From NCBI GenBank assembly GCA_012729315.1, contig JAAYDI010000142.1:1-54705 (forward strand): a DNA stretch of 54,705 nt, given 5' to 3'. The notes beneath the pieces were generated by a model, which was not told the DNA's origin, searched no databases, and saw nothing but the letters and a program-made list of their open reading frames with translations. How positions within the stretch are numbered: position 1 is the stretch's first letter; the number at the start of each line of letters is the position of its first letter. The translations under genes were made by a program, and so were the position numbers. Origin of the DNA: Planctomycetaceae bacterium (GTDB lineage: Bacteria > Planctomycetota > Planctomycetia > Pirellulales > Pirellulaceae). Shown here in pieces: positions 34,567 to 44,133 of this stretch.

Positions 34567-35820
34567 ATGAGACAGCTGACTGTGCTTGGTGTTGTTTTCT
34601 GCCTGAGTGCCTGTCACGTGGTGCTCTGTCACGGGGCGCTGGGGGAGGATGTGATGGGGGACCGGCTGACCGCCTGGCAACCGGGCACGCTCGACATCCA
34701 TCAAATCAGTACTGGGCGCGGCAACGCAGGGCTGTATATCTTTCCGGACGGCACTACGATGCTGGTCGATGCGGGCGAACTTCCTGTGAAGACGAAGGAC
34801 CATACGCCCGACCGCCCGGATGGCAGCCGGATCGCCGGTGAGAGGATTGTACGTTACATCTGCCGTGCGTTGGCGCACGACGCTCAGCCGGCACTCGACT
34901 ATCTGCTGCTGACCCATTTTCACGACGATCACATGGGCGGGCCGTCGTCCGCGTCGCCTGTTGCGAGTTGCGGGACCTACAAACTCACCGGCGTGACACA
35001 GGTGCTCGAGAGTCTGCCGGTGAAGAAACTGCTCGACCGCGGCTGGCCCGATTACAGCTATCCCCAACCGCTCGAGGACGAAGCCACCCGGAACTACCGG
35101 GACTGTGTCGCCTGGCAGGTGGAACATAAGGGATTGCTGGTGGAACGGTTTGTGCCGGGGCGCGATGACCAGGTGGTGTTGTGCCGGGATGCGTCGGCGT
35201 ATCCGGACTTCGAGTTCCGCAATGTGGCTGCCAACGGAGAGGTCTGGACGGGCGAAGGGGTTGCGACGCAGTCCTGTTTTCCTCCGCTCGAGACGGTCGA
35301 CCGGTCGCGCTGGCCGCACGAGAACTTGCTCAGCACCGCGTTCCGACTGCGTTACGGCCAGTTTGAGTTCTTCAACGGTGGCGACATCCCGGGCACCGTG
35401 CCCGCCGGTTATCCCGCGTGGTACGACATCGAGACGCCCATTGCCAAAGTGGTCGGAGCGGTGGACGCGGCCATCCTGGATCACCATGGCTACCTGGATG
35501 CGCAGAACGACTTCCTGGTCGCGACGCTCCGCCCGCAGGTCTGGACGATTTCGGTCTGGGACGCACATCATCCGACCGATGTGGTCTGGCGCCGGCTCCA
35601 GTCGACACAGCTCTATCCTGGTCCGCGAGACGTCTTCGCCACCGACCTGCATCCGGCCAATCGGCAGGCGATTGAAGGCATCGACAAGCTGGCCAGCCAG
35701 GCGGGTCACATCGTGCTGCGCGTCGGGCCCGGCGGTGACAGTTTTCGCGTCGTCATTGTCGACGACACATCGGAGAGCCACAGCGTCACGCAGGTCTTCG
35801 GACCCTACACGTCGCGCTGA
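34567..35820 (+). CDS. Secreted MBL-fold metallo-hydrolase
   Basis: A 417-residue protein with a signal peptide (hydrophobic about 4-24). The metallo-beta-lactamase-fold metal motif THFHDDHMGG lies at residues 116-125. Earlier is VDAGE, the usual first MBL strand-loop. Later metal-ligand regions are FNGGDIPG and ILDHHGYLD. The layout resembles the ComEC/Rec2-type extracellular MBL domain, whose known members include nucleases and other phosphodiesterases. GGAG is eight bases upstream of the ATG. The next gene starts 14 bp after the stop, so the two are probably one operon with related roles. Confidence 0.83.
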   Translation: MRQLTVLGVVFCLSACHVVLCHGALGEDVMGDRLTAWQPGTLDIHQISTGRGNAGLYIFPDGTTMLVDAGELPVKTKDHTPDRPDGSRIAGERIVRYICRALAHDAQPALDYLLLTHFHDDHMGGPSSASPVASCGTYKLTGVTQVLESLPVKKLLDRGWPDYSYPQPLEDEATRNYRDCVAWQVEHKGLLVERFVPGRDDQVVLCRDASAYPDFEFRNVAANGEVWTGEGVATQSCFPPLETVDRSRWPHENLLSTAFRLRYGQFEFFNGGDIPGTVPAGYPAWYDIETPIAKVVGAVDAAILDHHGYLDAQNDFLVATLRPQVWTISVWDAHHPTDVVWRRLQSTQLYPGPRDVFATDLHPANRQAIEGIDKLASQAGHIVLRVGPGGDSFRVVIVDDTSESHSVTQVFGPYTSR

Positions 35821-35833
35821 CAAGGAGCCCATC

Positions 35834-37072
35834 ATGCTTGACCGTCGTGACCTGCTGCGTCTGGTTCCCGCCTCATCGCTGGCCTGGCTGGCGCCGTCCA
35901 TATCGGTGCCGCTTGCGGCCCGTACGCTGTCGGAGGTAGCGCCGCTGCTGGCCGGCCCCCCCGTGGTACAGCATCTCCGGCCAGAAGGGTTTGCCGTGAG
36001 CTGCGCCGTTGGGCAGTTGGCGACGGGGTGGATCGAGTGGGGGCAGGCACCGGAGGCGCTCGACCAGCGGGCGGTAGCAGCCCGGGCCGGTCTGGTGCAG
36101 GCCTCGGATTACGCACTGGTGATCCCCGTGTCGTGCGGAGACCGCGGTGGGCCTGGGCGGCGTATTTTCTATCGCGTGGTAGCGCAGCCGTTGCAGTACG
36201 AGACGGCGTACAAGCTGCACCGCGGCGAAGCGGTTGCCGGGCCCACACAGAGCCTCACGCTTCCCGACCCCGCCGCCCCGCACGCTCGCGTGGCGGTCAT
36301 CAACGACACGCATGAGCACGGGAAGACGGTGGATGCGCTGATCGAGCGGATCGAGGAGGTCCAGCCGGACGTGCTGGTCTGGAATGGCGACACCTGCGTC
36401 TCGGCTTTCGACGCGCCCGCCGATGTGCCGCGGGTCCTGCTTACACCGCGCTGGGCAACCTGCCGCTCTCTGCTGTTCGTGCCCGGTAATCATGACGTGC
36501 GCGGCGCGTCCGCGCGGGAACTGAGCCGGTGCCTGGCCGCCGGACCAGATGCCTCACTCCCCTACAATGTGGCCCGCCGTCACGGTCCCCTGGCGCTGCT
36601 GACGCTGGACACCGGCGAAGACAAGCCGGACGGCCACCCGGTCTTCGCCGGGACCGCCGCCTACGAACCGTACCGGCTGCGGCAGGCGGCCTGGCTGCGC
36701 GAGGCGCTGCAGCGACCCGACATCGCGTCCGCTCCGTTCAAGGTGGTCTTCTGCCACATTCCGCTGCAGGGCTTGCCGGGCGAGAACGACGGATTGAGTC
36801 TCGAGGGCTTCGCCGCCTGGTCCGGCGACGGGGCCCAGGCTTGGATGCCGGTGCTGCGCGAAGCAGGTGTGGCCTTGGTGGTCAGTGGACACATGCACGC
36901 GTGGCGCGTGGACGAGCCAACCGACGGGCGGCCGATGCAGGTGGTTGGTGGAGGACCAGACCTGCACGACGCCACACTGATCGTGCTCGATGGTGACCCG
37001 CAGACGCTACGCGTCACGATCCAGGATCTGTCCGGCAGGGAGTTGGCACAGCGCCAGTTGACTCGCGGTTGA
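35834..37072 (+). CDS. Exported metallophosphoesterase
   Basis: A 412-residue protein starting at ATG 35834 (AAGGAG upstream). The leader has RRDLLRLVPASSLAWLA, close to a Tat motif. A beta-rich N-terminal domain (about 40-145) resembles the purple-acid-phosphatase-type N domain. The calcineurin-like metal motifs follow in order: INDTHEHG (D158, H160), NGDTC (D186), PGNHDV (N219, H220), FCHIP, and SGHMHAW. These bind a two-metal site for phosphate-ester hydrolysis. It probably forms an operon with the MBL-fold gene. The frame is open back to 35105, but that part overlaps the preceding gene. Confidence 0.85.
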   Translation: MLDRRDLLRLVPASSLAWLAPSISVPLAARTLSEVAPLLAGPPVVQHLRPEGFAVSCAVGQLATGWIEWGQAPEALDQRAVAARAGLVQASDYALVIPVSCGDRGGPGRRIFYRVVAQPLQYETAYKLHRGEAVAGPTQSLTLPDPAAPHARVAVINDTHEHGKTVDALIERIEEVQPDVLVWNGDTCVSAFDAPADVPRVLLTPRWATCRSLLFVPGNHDVRGASARELSRCLAAGPDASLPYNVARRHGPLALLTLDTGEDKPDGHPVFAGTAAYEPYRLRQAAWLREALQRPDIASAPFKVVFCHIPLQGLPGENDGLSLEGFAAWSGDGAQAWMPVLREAGVALVVSGHMHAWRVDEPTDGRPMQVVGGGPDLHDATLIVLDGDPQTLRVTIQDLSGRELAQRQLTRG

Positions 37073-37187
37073 GTTGGGCACAGCTTGTGGATCGAACGCC
37101 CCGGCAGACGTCGGCGAGCAGGCAGAACGCCGCGCGGAAGCCGCCCGCGAAATTCAGCTGTGTCGTCCGCGATCCGATTCCCACCGC

Positions 37188-38375
37188 TCATTCCTTCACG
37201 GTTCCTGCGGGCACCCAGACGGCGGCAAGCCTGCCGTCGGCCGCCGGGCGGCGCGGCGCCATCAGCATCAGCACCTGGACCAGCATCGATACCAGCAGGG
37301 CCACCGCCCCCACCGTGAACATCGCCGACTCGTTGCCCGTATGGGTCATGGTCGCATCACTGACGAAGAGTCCCAGGAGGCATCCGAGTCCTCCTATGCA
37401 CTCGTTGACGCCTATGTTAAATGATCGCCGGCCGGCATTGCTCGCATAATAGACGCTTGAGAAGAACGCGAATCCGGTGTAGCATCCCAACGCGACGATC
37501 CCGGCACAGCTGGTGACCACCGAGGGCCGCCAGGCCACGAGGCCGAGCACGATCGCCGCGCCGACGTGAAACAGCACGATCGGCGCCCGGCGGTAGCGCC
37601 ACTGCGCGAAACGGCCTAACACGTATCCCGCAACGCCCTGCAACAGCATGTGCAGGAACAACACTCCACCGACCACCGCAGGGGGCACTCCCTGGTGACC
37701 GCACAGCGCGGGAAACAGGCTCTGCAGCGGCCGCTGCACGAACGTGGCGGTGAAGATCGTGCACCAGGCGACCAGAACGTACTCCGGATTGACCATGCGC
37801 GCTCCATGCACGACCGGCTCAATGTGTTCCTCCACACTTGCTTCGTCCAGGCTCCGGTGTCGATGCTGCAGCAAAAGCGTCAACACCCCGAGACCAACCA
37901 TTGCGGTCACCGCTGCCAGCGCCGCGGGGCCCAATCGGTAGACGGCACCGGAGGACAGGAATCCGAGGCTGGAGCCGGCGCTCCAGGCCAGGGTGTAGCG
38001 CGCGACCGTCAACGCCAACTGTCCCGGAACCGTCTCGCCGCGCATGAAGGTCTGGAACGAGTTGAAAAAGGCCGCCAGACCGACTCCCAGCAGCGCCAGG
38101 CAGACCATCTGCGCGGCGAAGTCCTGCAGCATCACGGACGCGGCCCCGCAGAGGGTCGTCGCCACCGTGCTCAACAACAACAGGATCCGCGCATTGCGAC
38201 GGGTCAAGATCAGTCCGACAAGGAGACTCACGACGGTGTACGTCATCATCGTGATCGCCCCGAGCCAGGCATGCTGACTGCCCGTCAGGCCGCGCTCGCC
38301 GGCGCTATAGAGCACGGCAAACAGCACCAGAAAGACAATCCAGTCCATAAATGCCGGGCACAGTTGAATCCGCAT
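37188..38375 (-). CDS. MFS transporter (second)
   Basis: A 395-residue inner-membrane protein with about eleven or twelve helices. It starts in the first helix (DWIVFLVLFAVLYSAGERGL) and has LTRRNARILLL after TM2, which corresponds to the MFS loop motif in a shortened form. A polar middle loop (HRHRSLDEASVEEHIEP) splits the two halves. It is shorter than average, and a hydrophobic fragment lies just upstream in another frame, so the N-terminus may be altered. GAGG sits six bases before the ATG. The substrate is unknown. Confidence 0.8.
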   Translation of the reverse strand: MRIQLCPAFMDWIVFLVLFAVLYSAGERGLTGSQHAWLGAITMMTYTVVSLLVGLILTRRNARILLLLSTVATTLCGAASVMLQDFAAQMVCLALLGVGLAAFFNSFQTFMRGETVPGQLALTVARYTLAWSAGSSLGFLSSGAVYRLGPAALAAVTAMVGLGVLTLLLQHRHRSLDEASVEEHIEPVVHGARMVNPEYVLVAWCTIFTATFVQRPLQSLFPALCGHQGVPPAVVGGVLFLHMLLQGVAGYVLGRFAQWRYRRAPIVLFHVGAAIVLGLVAWRPSVVTSCAGIVALGCYTGFAFFSSVYYASNAGRRSFNIGVNECIGGLGCLLGLFVSDATMTHTGNESAMFTVGAVALLVSMLVQVLMLMAPRRPAADGRLAAVWVPAGTVKE

Positions 38376-38560
38376 CTTCGCCTCACTTGCCTTGCCACGC
38401 CTGCCGCATCAAAGATATGCCGCATCGAAGACAATCTACATCCCGCATTCCACACCCCACACAATCCCAGCGCCGAGAACAGCCACATCCCGAGCGCGTA
38501 GTTGCCGAACATGGCCAGGCTGACGAGCATCAGCACGGTCCACCGCAATTCGGCTGGCAC
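38285..38560 (-). pseudogene. Possible remnant of a transporter N-terminus
   Basis: A frame from GTG 38560 reads PAELRWTVLMLVSLAMFGNY and then ALGMWLFSALGLCGVW. This is very hydrophobic and resembles the first helix of MFS proteins (the AMFGNY part especially). It then turns into unlikely sequence and overlaps the MFS gene start. It lies between the PepD stop and the MFS start. A decayed extra N-terminus or a small membrane peptide are both possible. Confidence 0.3.
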
Positions 38561-38561
38561 G

Positions 38562-40019
38562 CTACTGCATGCGATTGAGAATCGCCAGCAGGAAGGCGTA
38601 GAAATCGGGCACCGTGTCAATGTGGATTTTCTCCTCCGGCGAATGCACCGATTCTAGAGTGGGGCCGAAGGAAATCATGTCCATACCCGGATACCGCTGG
38701 CCAATGATGCCGCATTCCAGCCCCGCATGGATCGCTTTCACGTCCGGTTCGCGTCCAAAGAGCTGCTGGTAGGTGCTCTTCGCGATCTGCAGGATCGGGG
38801 AGTCCATGTTGGGCTTCCAACCGGGGTAGCCCTCGGCGTACTGCACCCGGGCCCCGGCAAGCTCGAAGATCGACCCGACGGAGTGCTGGATTTCGTCAAG
38901 CTCCGACGCCACGGAGCTGCGCTGGCTCGTGATTACCGTGAACTGCGCCGGTTCGGATCGGACGATGGCGAGGTTGGTCGAGGTTTCGACCAGCCCGGCA
39001 ATGTCGGCGCTCATCTTGATGACGCCATGCGGGAGCGCCGAGAGCGCGCGGAGAATCTTCTTCTGCAGGGTACGCTTCCAGACCGTGTTTCGCTCCGCGC
39101 CCGGCGACTCGTCGAGCGTGACGGTCAGCGCCGGTTCGACGGTCTGCAGTTCCGCCTGCACGGTGGCCTGGAACTGAGCGATGATCCGGGCGGCGGTCTG
39201 GACCTTCTTGGCCGGGATCCACACCAGGGCATCGGCTTCGCGCGGGATCGCGTTGCTCTTGTTGCCCCCCGCCATGCGGCCGATGCGGAGACTGGCCTTC
39301 TCCAGGGCGAGCAGCGCGCGCACCAGGACCTTCAACGAGTTGCCCCGCCCTTTGTCGATCTCCAGGCCGGAGTGCCCGCCGCGCAGCCCCCGCACCTTCA
39401 GCAGCATCGGCGCGGCACCGGCCGGTGCGCTGTCGGCAGCCAGCTTCCAGATCCCTTCCGTATTCCGGCCGCCCGCACAGCCGACATACAACACCCCCTC
39501 CTCCTCCGAATCGAGGTTCAGCAGGATGCGGCTGGTGACGAAGCCCGGCTGCAGCGAGTTGGCGCCGTTGAGTCCCATCTCTTCGTCGACGGTGAACAGG
39601 AACTCCAGCGGGCCGTGAACAAGTGTGCGATCTTCCATGACAGCCAGGTTCGTGGCAACAGCGATGCCGTTGTCGGCCCCCAGCGTCGTGCCGTTGGCCA
39701 TCAGCGTGTTGCCCCTGCGCACCAGCTCGATCGGGTCCTTTTCGAAGTCGTGCACCTTGTCGCTGTTCTTCTCGCAGACCATGTCCAGGTGCCCCTGCAG
39801 GCAGATCGAGGGCACCGCCTCGCGGCCAGGTGACGCCGGCTTCCGCACGACCACATTCAACGACTCGTCCTGCTCCGCCTCCAGTCCGAGTTGCCTGGCC
39901 GTCTGCAGGATATAGGCGGAGATCCGCGCTTCGTTCTTGGACCCGCGTGGTATCCGGCTGATCTCCGCAAAGTACTTCCATACGCGCTCAGGCTGCAAGC
40001 CATCAATGGCATGTGTCAT
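38562..40019 (-). CDS. pepD: Aminoacyl-histidine dipeptidase / Xaa-His dipeptidase (M20C)
   Basis: A 485-residue cytosolic protein starting at ATG 40019, with GGGAG upstream; an earlier ATG at 40052 adds 11 unlikely residues. The two-zinc site is complete: GHLDMV (H77, D79), GADNGIA (D116), DEEMG (E146, E147), DSEEEG, and IHAGLECG (His near the end). Length matches PepD (about 485). It hydrolyses dipeptides such as those with C-terminal histidine. The neighbouring OPT oligopeptide transporter gene lies 45 bp upstream on the same strand, so the two probably form a peptide import and breakdown operon. Confidence 0.93.
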   Translation of the reverse strand: MTHAIDGLQPERVWKYFAEISRIPRGSKNEARISAYILQTARQLGLEAEQDESLNVVVRKPASPGREAVPSICLQGHLDMVCEKNSDKVHDFEKDPIELVRRGNTLMANGTTLGADNGIAVATNLAVMEDRTLVHGPLEFLFTVDEEMGLNGANSLQPGFVTSRILLNLDSEEEGVLYVGCAGGRNTEGIWKLAADSAPAGAAPMLLKVRGLRGGHSGLEIDKGRGNSLKVLVRALLALEKASLRIGRMAGGNKSNAIPREADALVWIPAKKVQTAARIIAQFQATVQAELQTVEPALTVTLDESPGAERNTVWKRTLQKKILRALSALPHGVIKMSADIAGLVETSTNLAIVRSEPAQFTVITSQRSSVASELDEIQHSVGSIFELAGARVQYAEGYPGWKPNMDSPILQIAKSTYQQLFGREPDVKAIHAGLECGIIGQRYPGMDMISFGPTLESVHSPEEKIHIDTVPDFYAFLLAILNRMQ

Positions 40020-40064
40020 GCGATCACTCCCAGTTTGAATTAGGGAAAACACGGACTGTCTGTA

Positions 40065-42107
40065 CTAGAACACGCCACTTGGCGGCGCAGGTTCGTCCGG
40101 CCTTCCAGCGTTTCGCAGCGGAATGAAGATCAGGATCAGCGCAATGAATACGAAGATCGCAATGCTCCATTCGAATGCCAGCGGCAGACCTGGGATGAGC
40201 GCCGGGATCCACGCCTCGTAGTGCACGTTGAAGATCGCCAGCGAAGCCAGGAACAGTCCCACCAGGGCCTCCCCTGCGATGAGTCCGGCCGCCAGCAGCA
40301 CGCCGTTGTTTTCGATGCGCGCCTTCTGAGCGTCATTCATCGCGCGCCTGGCCGATATGCGCTCGACGATCCCCTTGATCAGCCCACCCACGAAGATGGC
40401 GAACGAGGTCTCGAGTGGCAGGTACATTCCGACGCAGGCCAGCATCGGGCTGCGCACTTGCATGAGGATGAATCCGCATCCCATGACGATACCTACGATG
40501 ATCAGCGGCCAGGCCATCTCCCCGCCGACAATGCCTTGCGACAGCATCGCCATCAGGCTTGCCTGCGGCGCCGGCAACTCCTTGCCGCCCAGACCCTCGC
40601 CGCCCGTCGAGATGTCGCCTTGATGGAGAATCACCAGCGGGATGAACATGACGAGGGCCGACAGGCCGACGCCCAGCAGGTCACCCACCTGCATTTTCCA
40701 GGGTGTGCCGCCGAGGATGTGGCCGACCTTCAGATCCTGCAGCATCTCACCTGCCACCGCCGCGGCCACGCACACGACCGCCGCCACGCCCAGGACGGCG
40801 CTCACCCCCGCGTTGCCGCGCATGCCCAACGCGACCATCAGAATGGCAGCGATCAGCAATGTGGACAGCGTCAGGCCGCTGATGGGATTGTTGCTCGAGC
40901 CGATGATGCCCACCAGGTAGCCCGACACGGCCGCGAAGAAAAACCCTGCGATCACCATCACGACGGTGGCCACCAGGGCAGCCACCAGATCGCCGGCAAA
41001 GAAGTAGTAGATGCCGAACGTACCGACGGCGGCCAGGCCGATCCCGGCCAGCACCTTCAGGAAACTCAAGTCCTGCTCCGTCCGGACCGCCGTCACTTCG
41101 CCCGTCGCTGCCTTCTTCACATCGCTGATCGAACGGGTCAGCCCTCCGAGCAGACTGCTCCGCATGCGAAACAGCGTGAATGCAGCGCTCGTCAACATCC
41201 CGCCGACAGCAATCGGACGCACGATGTTCTGCCACACCTGTGCCGACAACTCCATCCATGTCTTGGTATCACCAACTTGCTCCGGCGGCACCAGCGACGG
41301 GCCCAGGAAATAGGTGATGATGGGCACGAAGAGCCCCCAGGCCAGCAACCCTCCGGAGAAGGTCAAGGACGCCAGCTTGGGACCGATGATGTATCCCACG
41401 CCAATGTACGCCGGGCTGACACCGGGTGGCGTCACCACGATCCCGCTCTGCGCTGGGGCAGTGCCGCTCTTGCCCAAGCGGAGCACCGACTGTGAAAAGG
41501 GAATGAACCACTGCTTCTCGACCAGAAACACCCGCAGCTTGATCAGCGTCTGGATCAGCGCTCCGATGCCCATTGCTCCAAAGAGAAAGGCGGCCCCGGT
41601 GCCACCGGCGCGCCCCGCCTTGTGAATCTCGGCCGCCGCCACCGACTCGGGGAACGGAAGGTCGGGATCCTCCACCATGACGCGCCGCAACAAGGCGACG
41701 AACAGCACGCCAAGGATCCCCCCCACCAACATGATCGCACTGGCAATCAGGTAGTGGTCCCAGGTGGCAAAGTCGGCCCAGATGCCCGCAATAAAGAACG
41801 CCGGGATCGTGAATATCGCCCCCGCAGCCACCGATTCGCCAATCGACCCCACCGTGCGCGCGAAATTCTCTTCCAGGATATTCCCCCGCAGCACGCGCAG
41901 AACCGCCATGCCGATCACGGCCGCCGGATACGTCGCGGCGATCGTCATGCCCGCTTTCAGACCGAGATAGGCGTTCGCGGCCCCCAACACCACCGCCATG
42001 ACCAGCCCGATCACCAGTGCCTTGACTGTGAACTCCTTCAGATCCGTCTCCGGCGGAATATACGGAGTGTACTTGCGTCCGCCGCCACTGCCTTTCCCTT
42101 CTGCCAT
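40065..42107 (-). CDS. OPT family oligopeptide transporter
   Basis: A 680-residue inner-membrane protein with about fifteen hydrophobic helices, starting at ATG 42107 (GAGGAG six bases upstream). Family landmarks are the first-helix block GAANAYLGLKAGMTIAATYP, EESVA-like segments such as TVGSIGESVAAGAIFTIPAF, and the PESVAAAEIHKAGRAG loop. The NNPISGLT segment near the middle is characteristic of bacterial OPT proteins. OPT proteins import oligopeptides or metal chelates by proton symport. The gene is 45 bp upstream of pepD, supporting peptide as substrate. Confidence 0.92.
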   Translation of the reverse strand: MAEGKGSGGGRKYTPYIPPETDLKEFTVKALVIGLVMAVVLGAANAYLGLKAGMTIAATYPAAVIGMAVLRVLRGNILEENFARTVGSIGESVAAGAIFTIPAFFIAGIWADFATWDHYLIASAIMLVGGILGVLFVALLRRVMVEDPDLPFPESVAAAEIHKAGRAGGTGAAFLFGAMGIGALIQTLIKLRVFLVEKQWFIPFSQSVLRLGKSGTAPAQSGIVVTPPGVSPAYIGVGYIIGPKLASLTFSGGLLAWGLFVPIITYFLGPSLVPPEQVGDTKTWMELSAQVWQNIVRPIAVGGMLTSAAFTLFRMRSSLLGGLTRSISDVKKAATGEVTAVRTEQDLSFLKVLAGIGLAAVGTFGIYYFFAGDLVAALVATVVMVIAGFFFAAVSGYLVGIIGSSNNPISGLTLSTLLIAAILMVALGMRGNAGVSAVLGVAAVVCVAAAVAGEMLQDLKVGHILGGTPWKMQVGDLLGVGLSALVMFIPLVILHQGDISTGGEGLGGKELPAPQASLMAMLSQGIVGGEMAWPLIIVGIVMGCGFILMQVRSPMLACVGMYLPLETSFAIFVGGLIKGIVERISARRAMNDAQKARIENNGVLLAAGLIAGEALVGLFLASLAIFNVHYEAWIPALIPGLPLAFEWSIAIFVFIALILIFIPLRNAGRPDEPAPPSGVF

Positions 42108-42277
42108 TGACGTCTCCTCGACTGGATGAGTGCCGGTACGTGATGGGCATTCTAGCCCCCCGCTGTCGCTGGCCGCAACCACCGTGACGGTGTGCTGACT
42201 GCCTTTTTGACAGGCTCAGTGCCCGCCTGTTTTCCCCATCAATCGCTCGGGATTACGCAGCGCGACCGGCGCTGTGA

Positions 42278-42305
42278 GACTGGCGCTGGACGACTGGCGC
42301 TGGAC
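42278..42305. repeat. 14-bp tandem duplication in a divergent promoter region
   Basis: GACTGGCGCTGGAC occurs twice in a row with no mismatch. It lies in the 299-bp gap between the OPT gene and the GH123-like gene, about 100 bp before the latter. The rest of the gap shows nothing I recognise. Confidence 0.85.
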
Positions 42306-42406
42306 AGGTGACGCTCGGCCGAGCGTGGACCCACTTGTGGTGTCGTCCCGCGCCCGCCGTTACAATGTTGGCGAAGCGCATTCCGTGTACTGGGGAGGAA
42401 TATCTG

Positions 42407-44074
42407 ATGAGACTCATGAGCAGCACACTGGTGATCGTCTGGGCCTGCACGGTGCACGCTGGTGGGAACGAGGTGCCTGTGCAGGCCTGGTGGGTTGATT
42501 CGCTCCAGCAGGTGCTGGTTGGCGACACCCCGCCCGCGTCTCCCATGACTGGGGCGCTGCATGCCGCGCGCGGCGAGTATGAAGCGATCCAAGTGGCCGT
42601 ACGCAGCTCGACCGCTTGCCGTGTAACGCTGCAGGCCCCGCCGCTGGGACCTGGCCTGGAGGTTCGTGTGCGTACTGTGGGCCGGGTGCCGATCACGCGC
42701 GGGACACACCATACGCCCAAAGAGGAACGCGTGGCCGAACCGCCGGCCGAGCTGCCCGATCCGTTGTTTCCCGGCGCCGTCTGGGAACTGGCGGCCGACC
42801 GGACGGAGTGTTTCTGGTTGGATGTGGAGGTGCCCGCCACGGCGGCCCCGGGGAACTATCGCACGCAGGTCAAAGTGATGGCCGGGGACACGGTCGTGGA
42901 ACTGCCGTTGGAGTTGACCGTGCACTCGGCGACCGTGCCGTTTCAAGGTGAGCTGCTGCTGACGAACTGGTTCTCGGTGCGTCCGACAGAGATGAATTAC
43001 GGGCGGGTGCCAGCGGGGAGCGCGGACTGGTGGACCTGTGCGAATCAGTTGTTCGACAGCATGTGGGCACATCGGCAGAACATGTTCTGGACGCCGCTCG
43101 GTCCACCCTTTATCAAGCCGGTTGCCACCGACGACGGTCAGTTGAGCTTCGACTTCACCCTCTTCGACGCTTGGGTCGAAGCGTTCTCCCGGGCCCGCGG
43201 GGGGGAGCGGAAGACGTACATTGAAGGCCAGCCCATCGCCTGGCGGGAGGGATACGACGGGCACGTCAAAGCCCGTATCTGGCGGATCGAGCAGGGCAAG
43301 CCTCAGGAGACGATCATCGAAGTGAGCGATCCGGCGGCGCGCGAGGGCTACCGCATCTACCTGACCGCCCTGCGGGACCATCTGCGAAGCCGGAACTGGC
43401 TGGACCGCTTCCGCATCCATATCACGGACGAACCGCATGGGCACCAGCTCGAGCCGTACGCCGTGCTCGCCGGGTATGTCCGCGAGTTCGCACCGGAGTT
43501 CGCGATCATGGAAGCGTTGGACGTGCGGGACGACTTTGCGTTCTTCGAGCAGCACTGCGACGTGTGGGTGCCGCAGCTGGGACGCTTCGACCAGTCGCTC
43601 GACAACATGCTGCAGCGGTTGGAGGCGGGCAAAGAGGTGTGGATCTATACCTGCCTGTTTCCCGCGGGCGCGTACCCCAACCGTTTCATCGACTACCCCC
43701 TGATCAAGACCCGTGTGCTGCACTGGATCAATTTCCGCTGGGGATTCACCGGCTATCTGCATTGGGGCTTCAACCAGTGGCGTGGCGGAGATTCCTTTAC
43801 GGTACTGGAGCCACCGCATGGCGGCTCCACGTTCCTGCCGCCCGGCGACGCCTGGATTGTGTACCCGGGCGATCGGCAACTGCTTGATTCGATCCGGCAC
43901 GAGGCCATGCGCGACGGCGTGGAAGACTACGAGTTGCTCAAGGTGCTGGCCAGCCGAGACCCCGAGCGGGCTGCCACGCTGGCGCAGGAAGTTGTCGCCT
44001 CGTTCACCGACTACATGCGCGACGTGGCGGCCTTCCGCCAGGTGCGTCAAGCACTGCTGGACGCCCTGGACTGA
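42407..44074 (+). CDS. Secreted DUF4091/GH123-like glycoside hydrolase
   Basis: A 555-residue protein starting at ATG 42407 (GGAGGA seven bases upstream), with a short signal peptide (about 5-19, cut at VHA). The first 175 residues form a beta-rich domain. The TIM-barrel part contains RIHITDEPHG with an Asp-Glu pair at 341-342. GH123 N-acetyl-beta-galactosaminidases have a catalytic Asp-Glu pair at the same kind of position. Later blocks GYLHWGFNQW and YPGDRQLLDSIRHEAMRDG and VEDYELLK are typical of DUF4091/GH123. Such enzymes remove beta-GalNAc from glycans or glycosphingolipids through substrate-assisted catalysis. The exact substrate here is not proven. Confidence 0.82.
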   Translation: MRLMSSTLVIVWACTVHAGGNEVPVQAWWVDSLQQVLVGDTPPASPMTGALHAARGEYEAIQVAVRSSTACRVTLQAPPLGPGLEVRVRTVGRVPITRGTHHTPKEERVAEPPAELPDPLFPGAVWELAADRTECFWLDVEVPATAAPGNYRTQVKVMAGDTVVELPLELTVHSATVPFQGELLLTNWFSVRPTEMNYGRVPAGSADWWTCANQLFDSMWAHRQNMFWTPLGPPFIKPVATDDGQLSFDFTLFDAWVEAFSRARGGERKTYIEGQPIAWREGYDGHVKARIWRIEQGKPQETIIEVSDPAAREGYRIYLTALRDHLRSRNWLDRFRIHITDEPHGHQLEPYAVLAGYVREFAPEFAIMEALDVRDDFAFFEQHCDVWVPQLGRFDQSLDNMLQRLEAGKEVWIYTCLFPAGAYPNRFIDYPLIKTRVLHWINFRWGFTGYLHWGFNQWRGGDSFTVLEPPHGGSTFLPPGDAWIVYPGDRQLLDSIRHEAMRDGVEDYELLKVLASRDPERAATLAQEVVASFTDYMRDVAAFRQVRQALLDALD

Positions 44075-44093
44075 TCGATCGATCACCACCAGA

Positions 44094-44121
44094 GTGTCTG
44101 CCGGGCTGTGTCTGCCGGGCT
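44094..44121. repeat. 14-bp tandem duplication between convergent genes
   Basis: GTGTCTGCCGGGCT occurs twice in a row, perfectly, in the 59-bp gap between the GH123-like gene and fhcC. GATC is repeated three times just before it (44073-44084). Confidence 0.85.
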
Positions 44122-44133
44122 GTGCGCCCGACG

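Noticed and set aside
35105-35833. N-terminal extension of the metallophosphoesterase frame
   Set aside because: It overlaps the MBL-fold gene in another frame and is Arg/Ser/Thr-rich. AAGGAG and an export leader place the start at 35834.
42239-44089. 616-codon minus-strand open frame
   Set aside because: It is antisense to the GH123-like gene, whose signal peptide, ribosome site and DE pair are clear.
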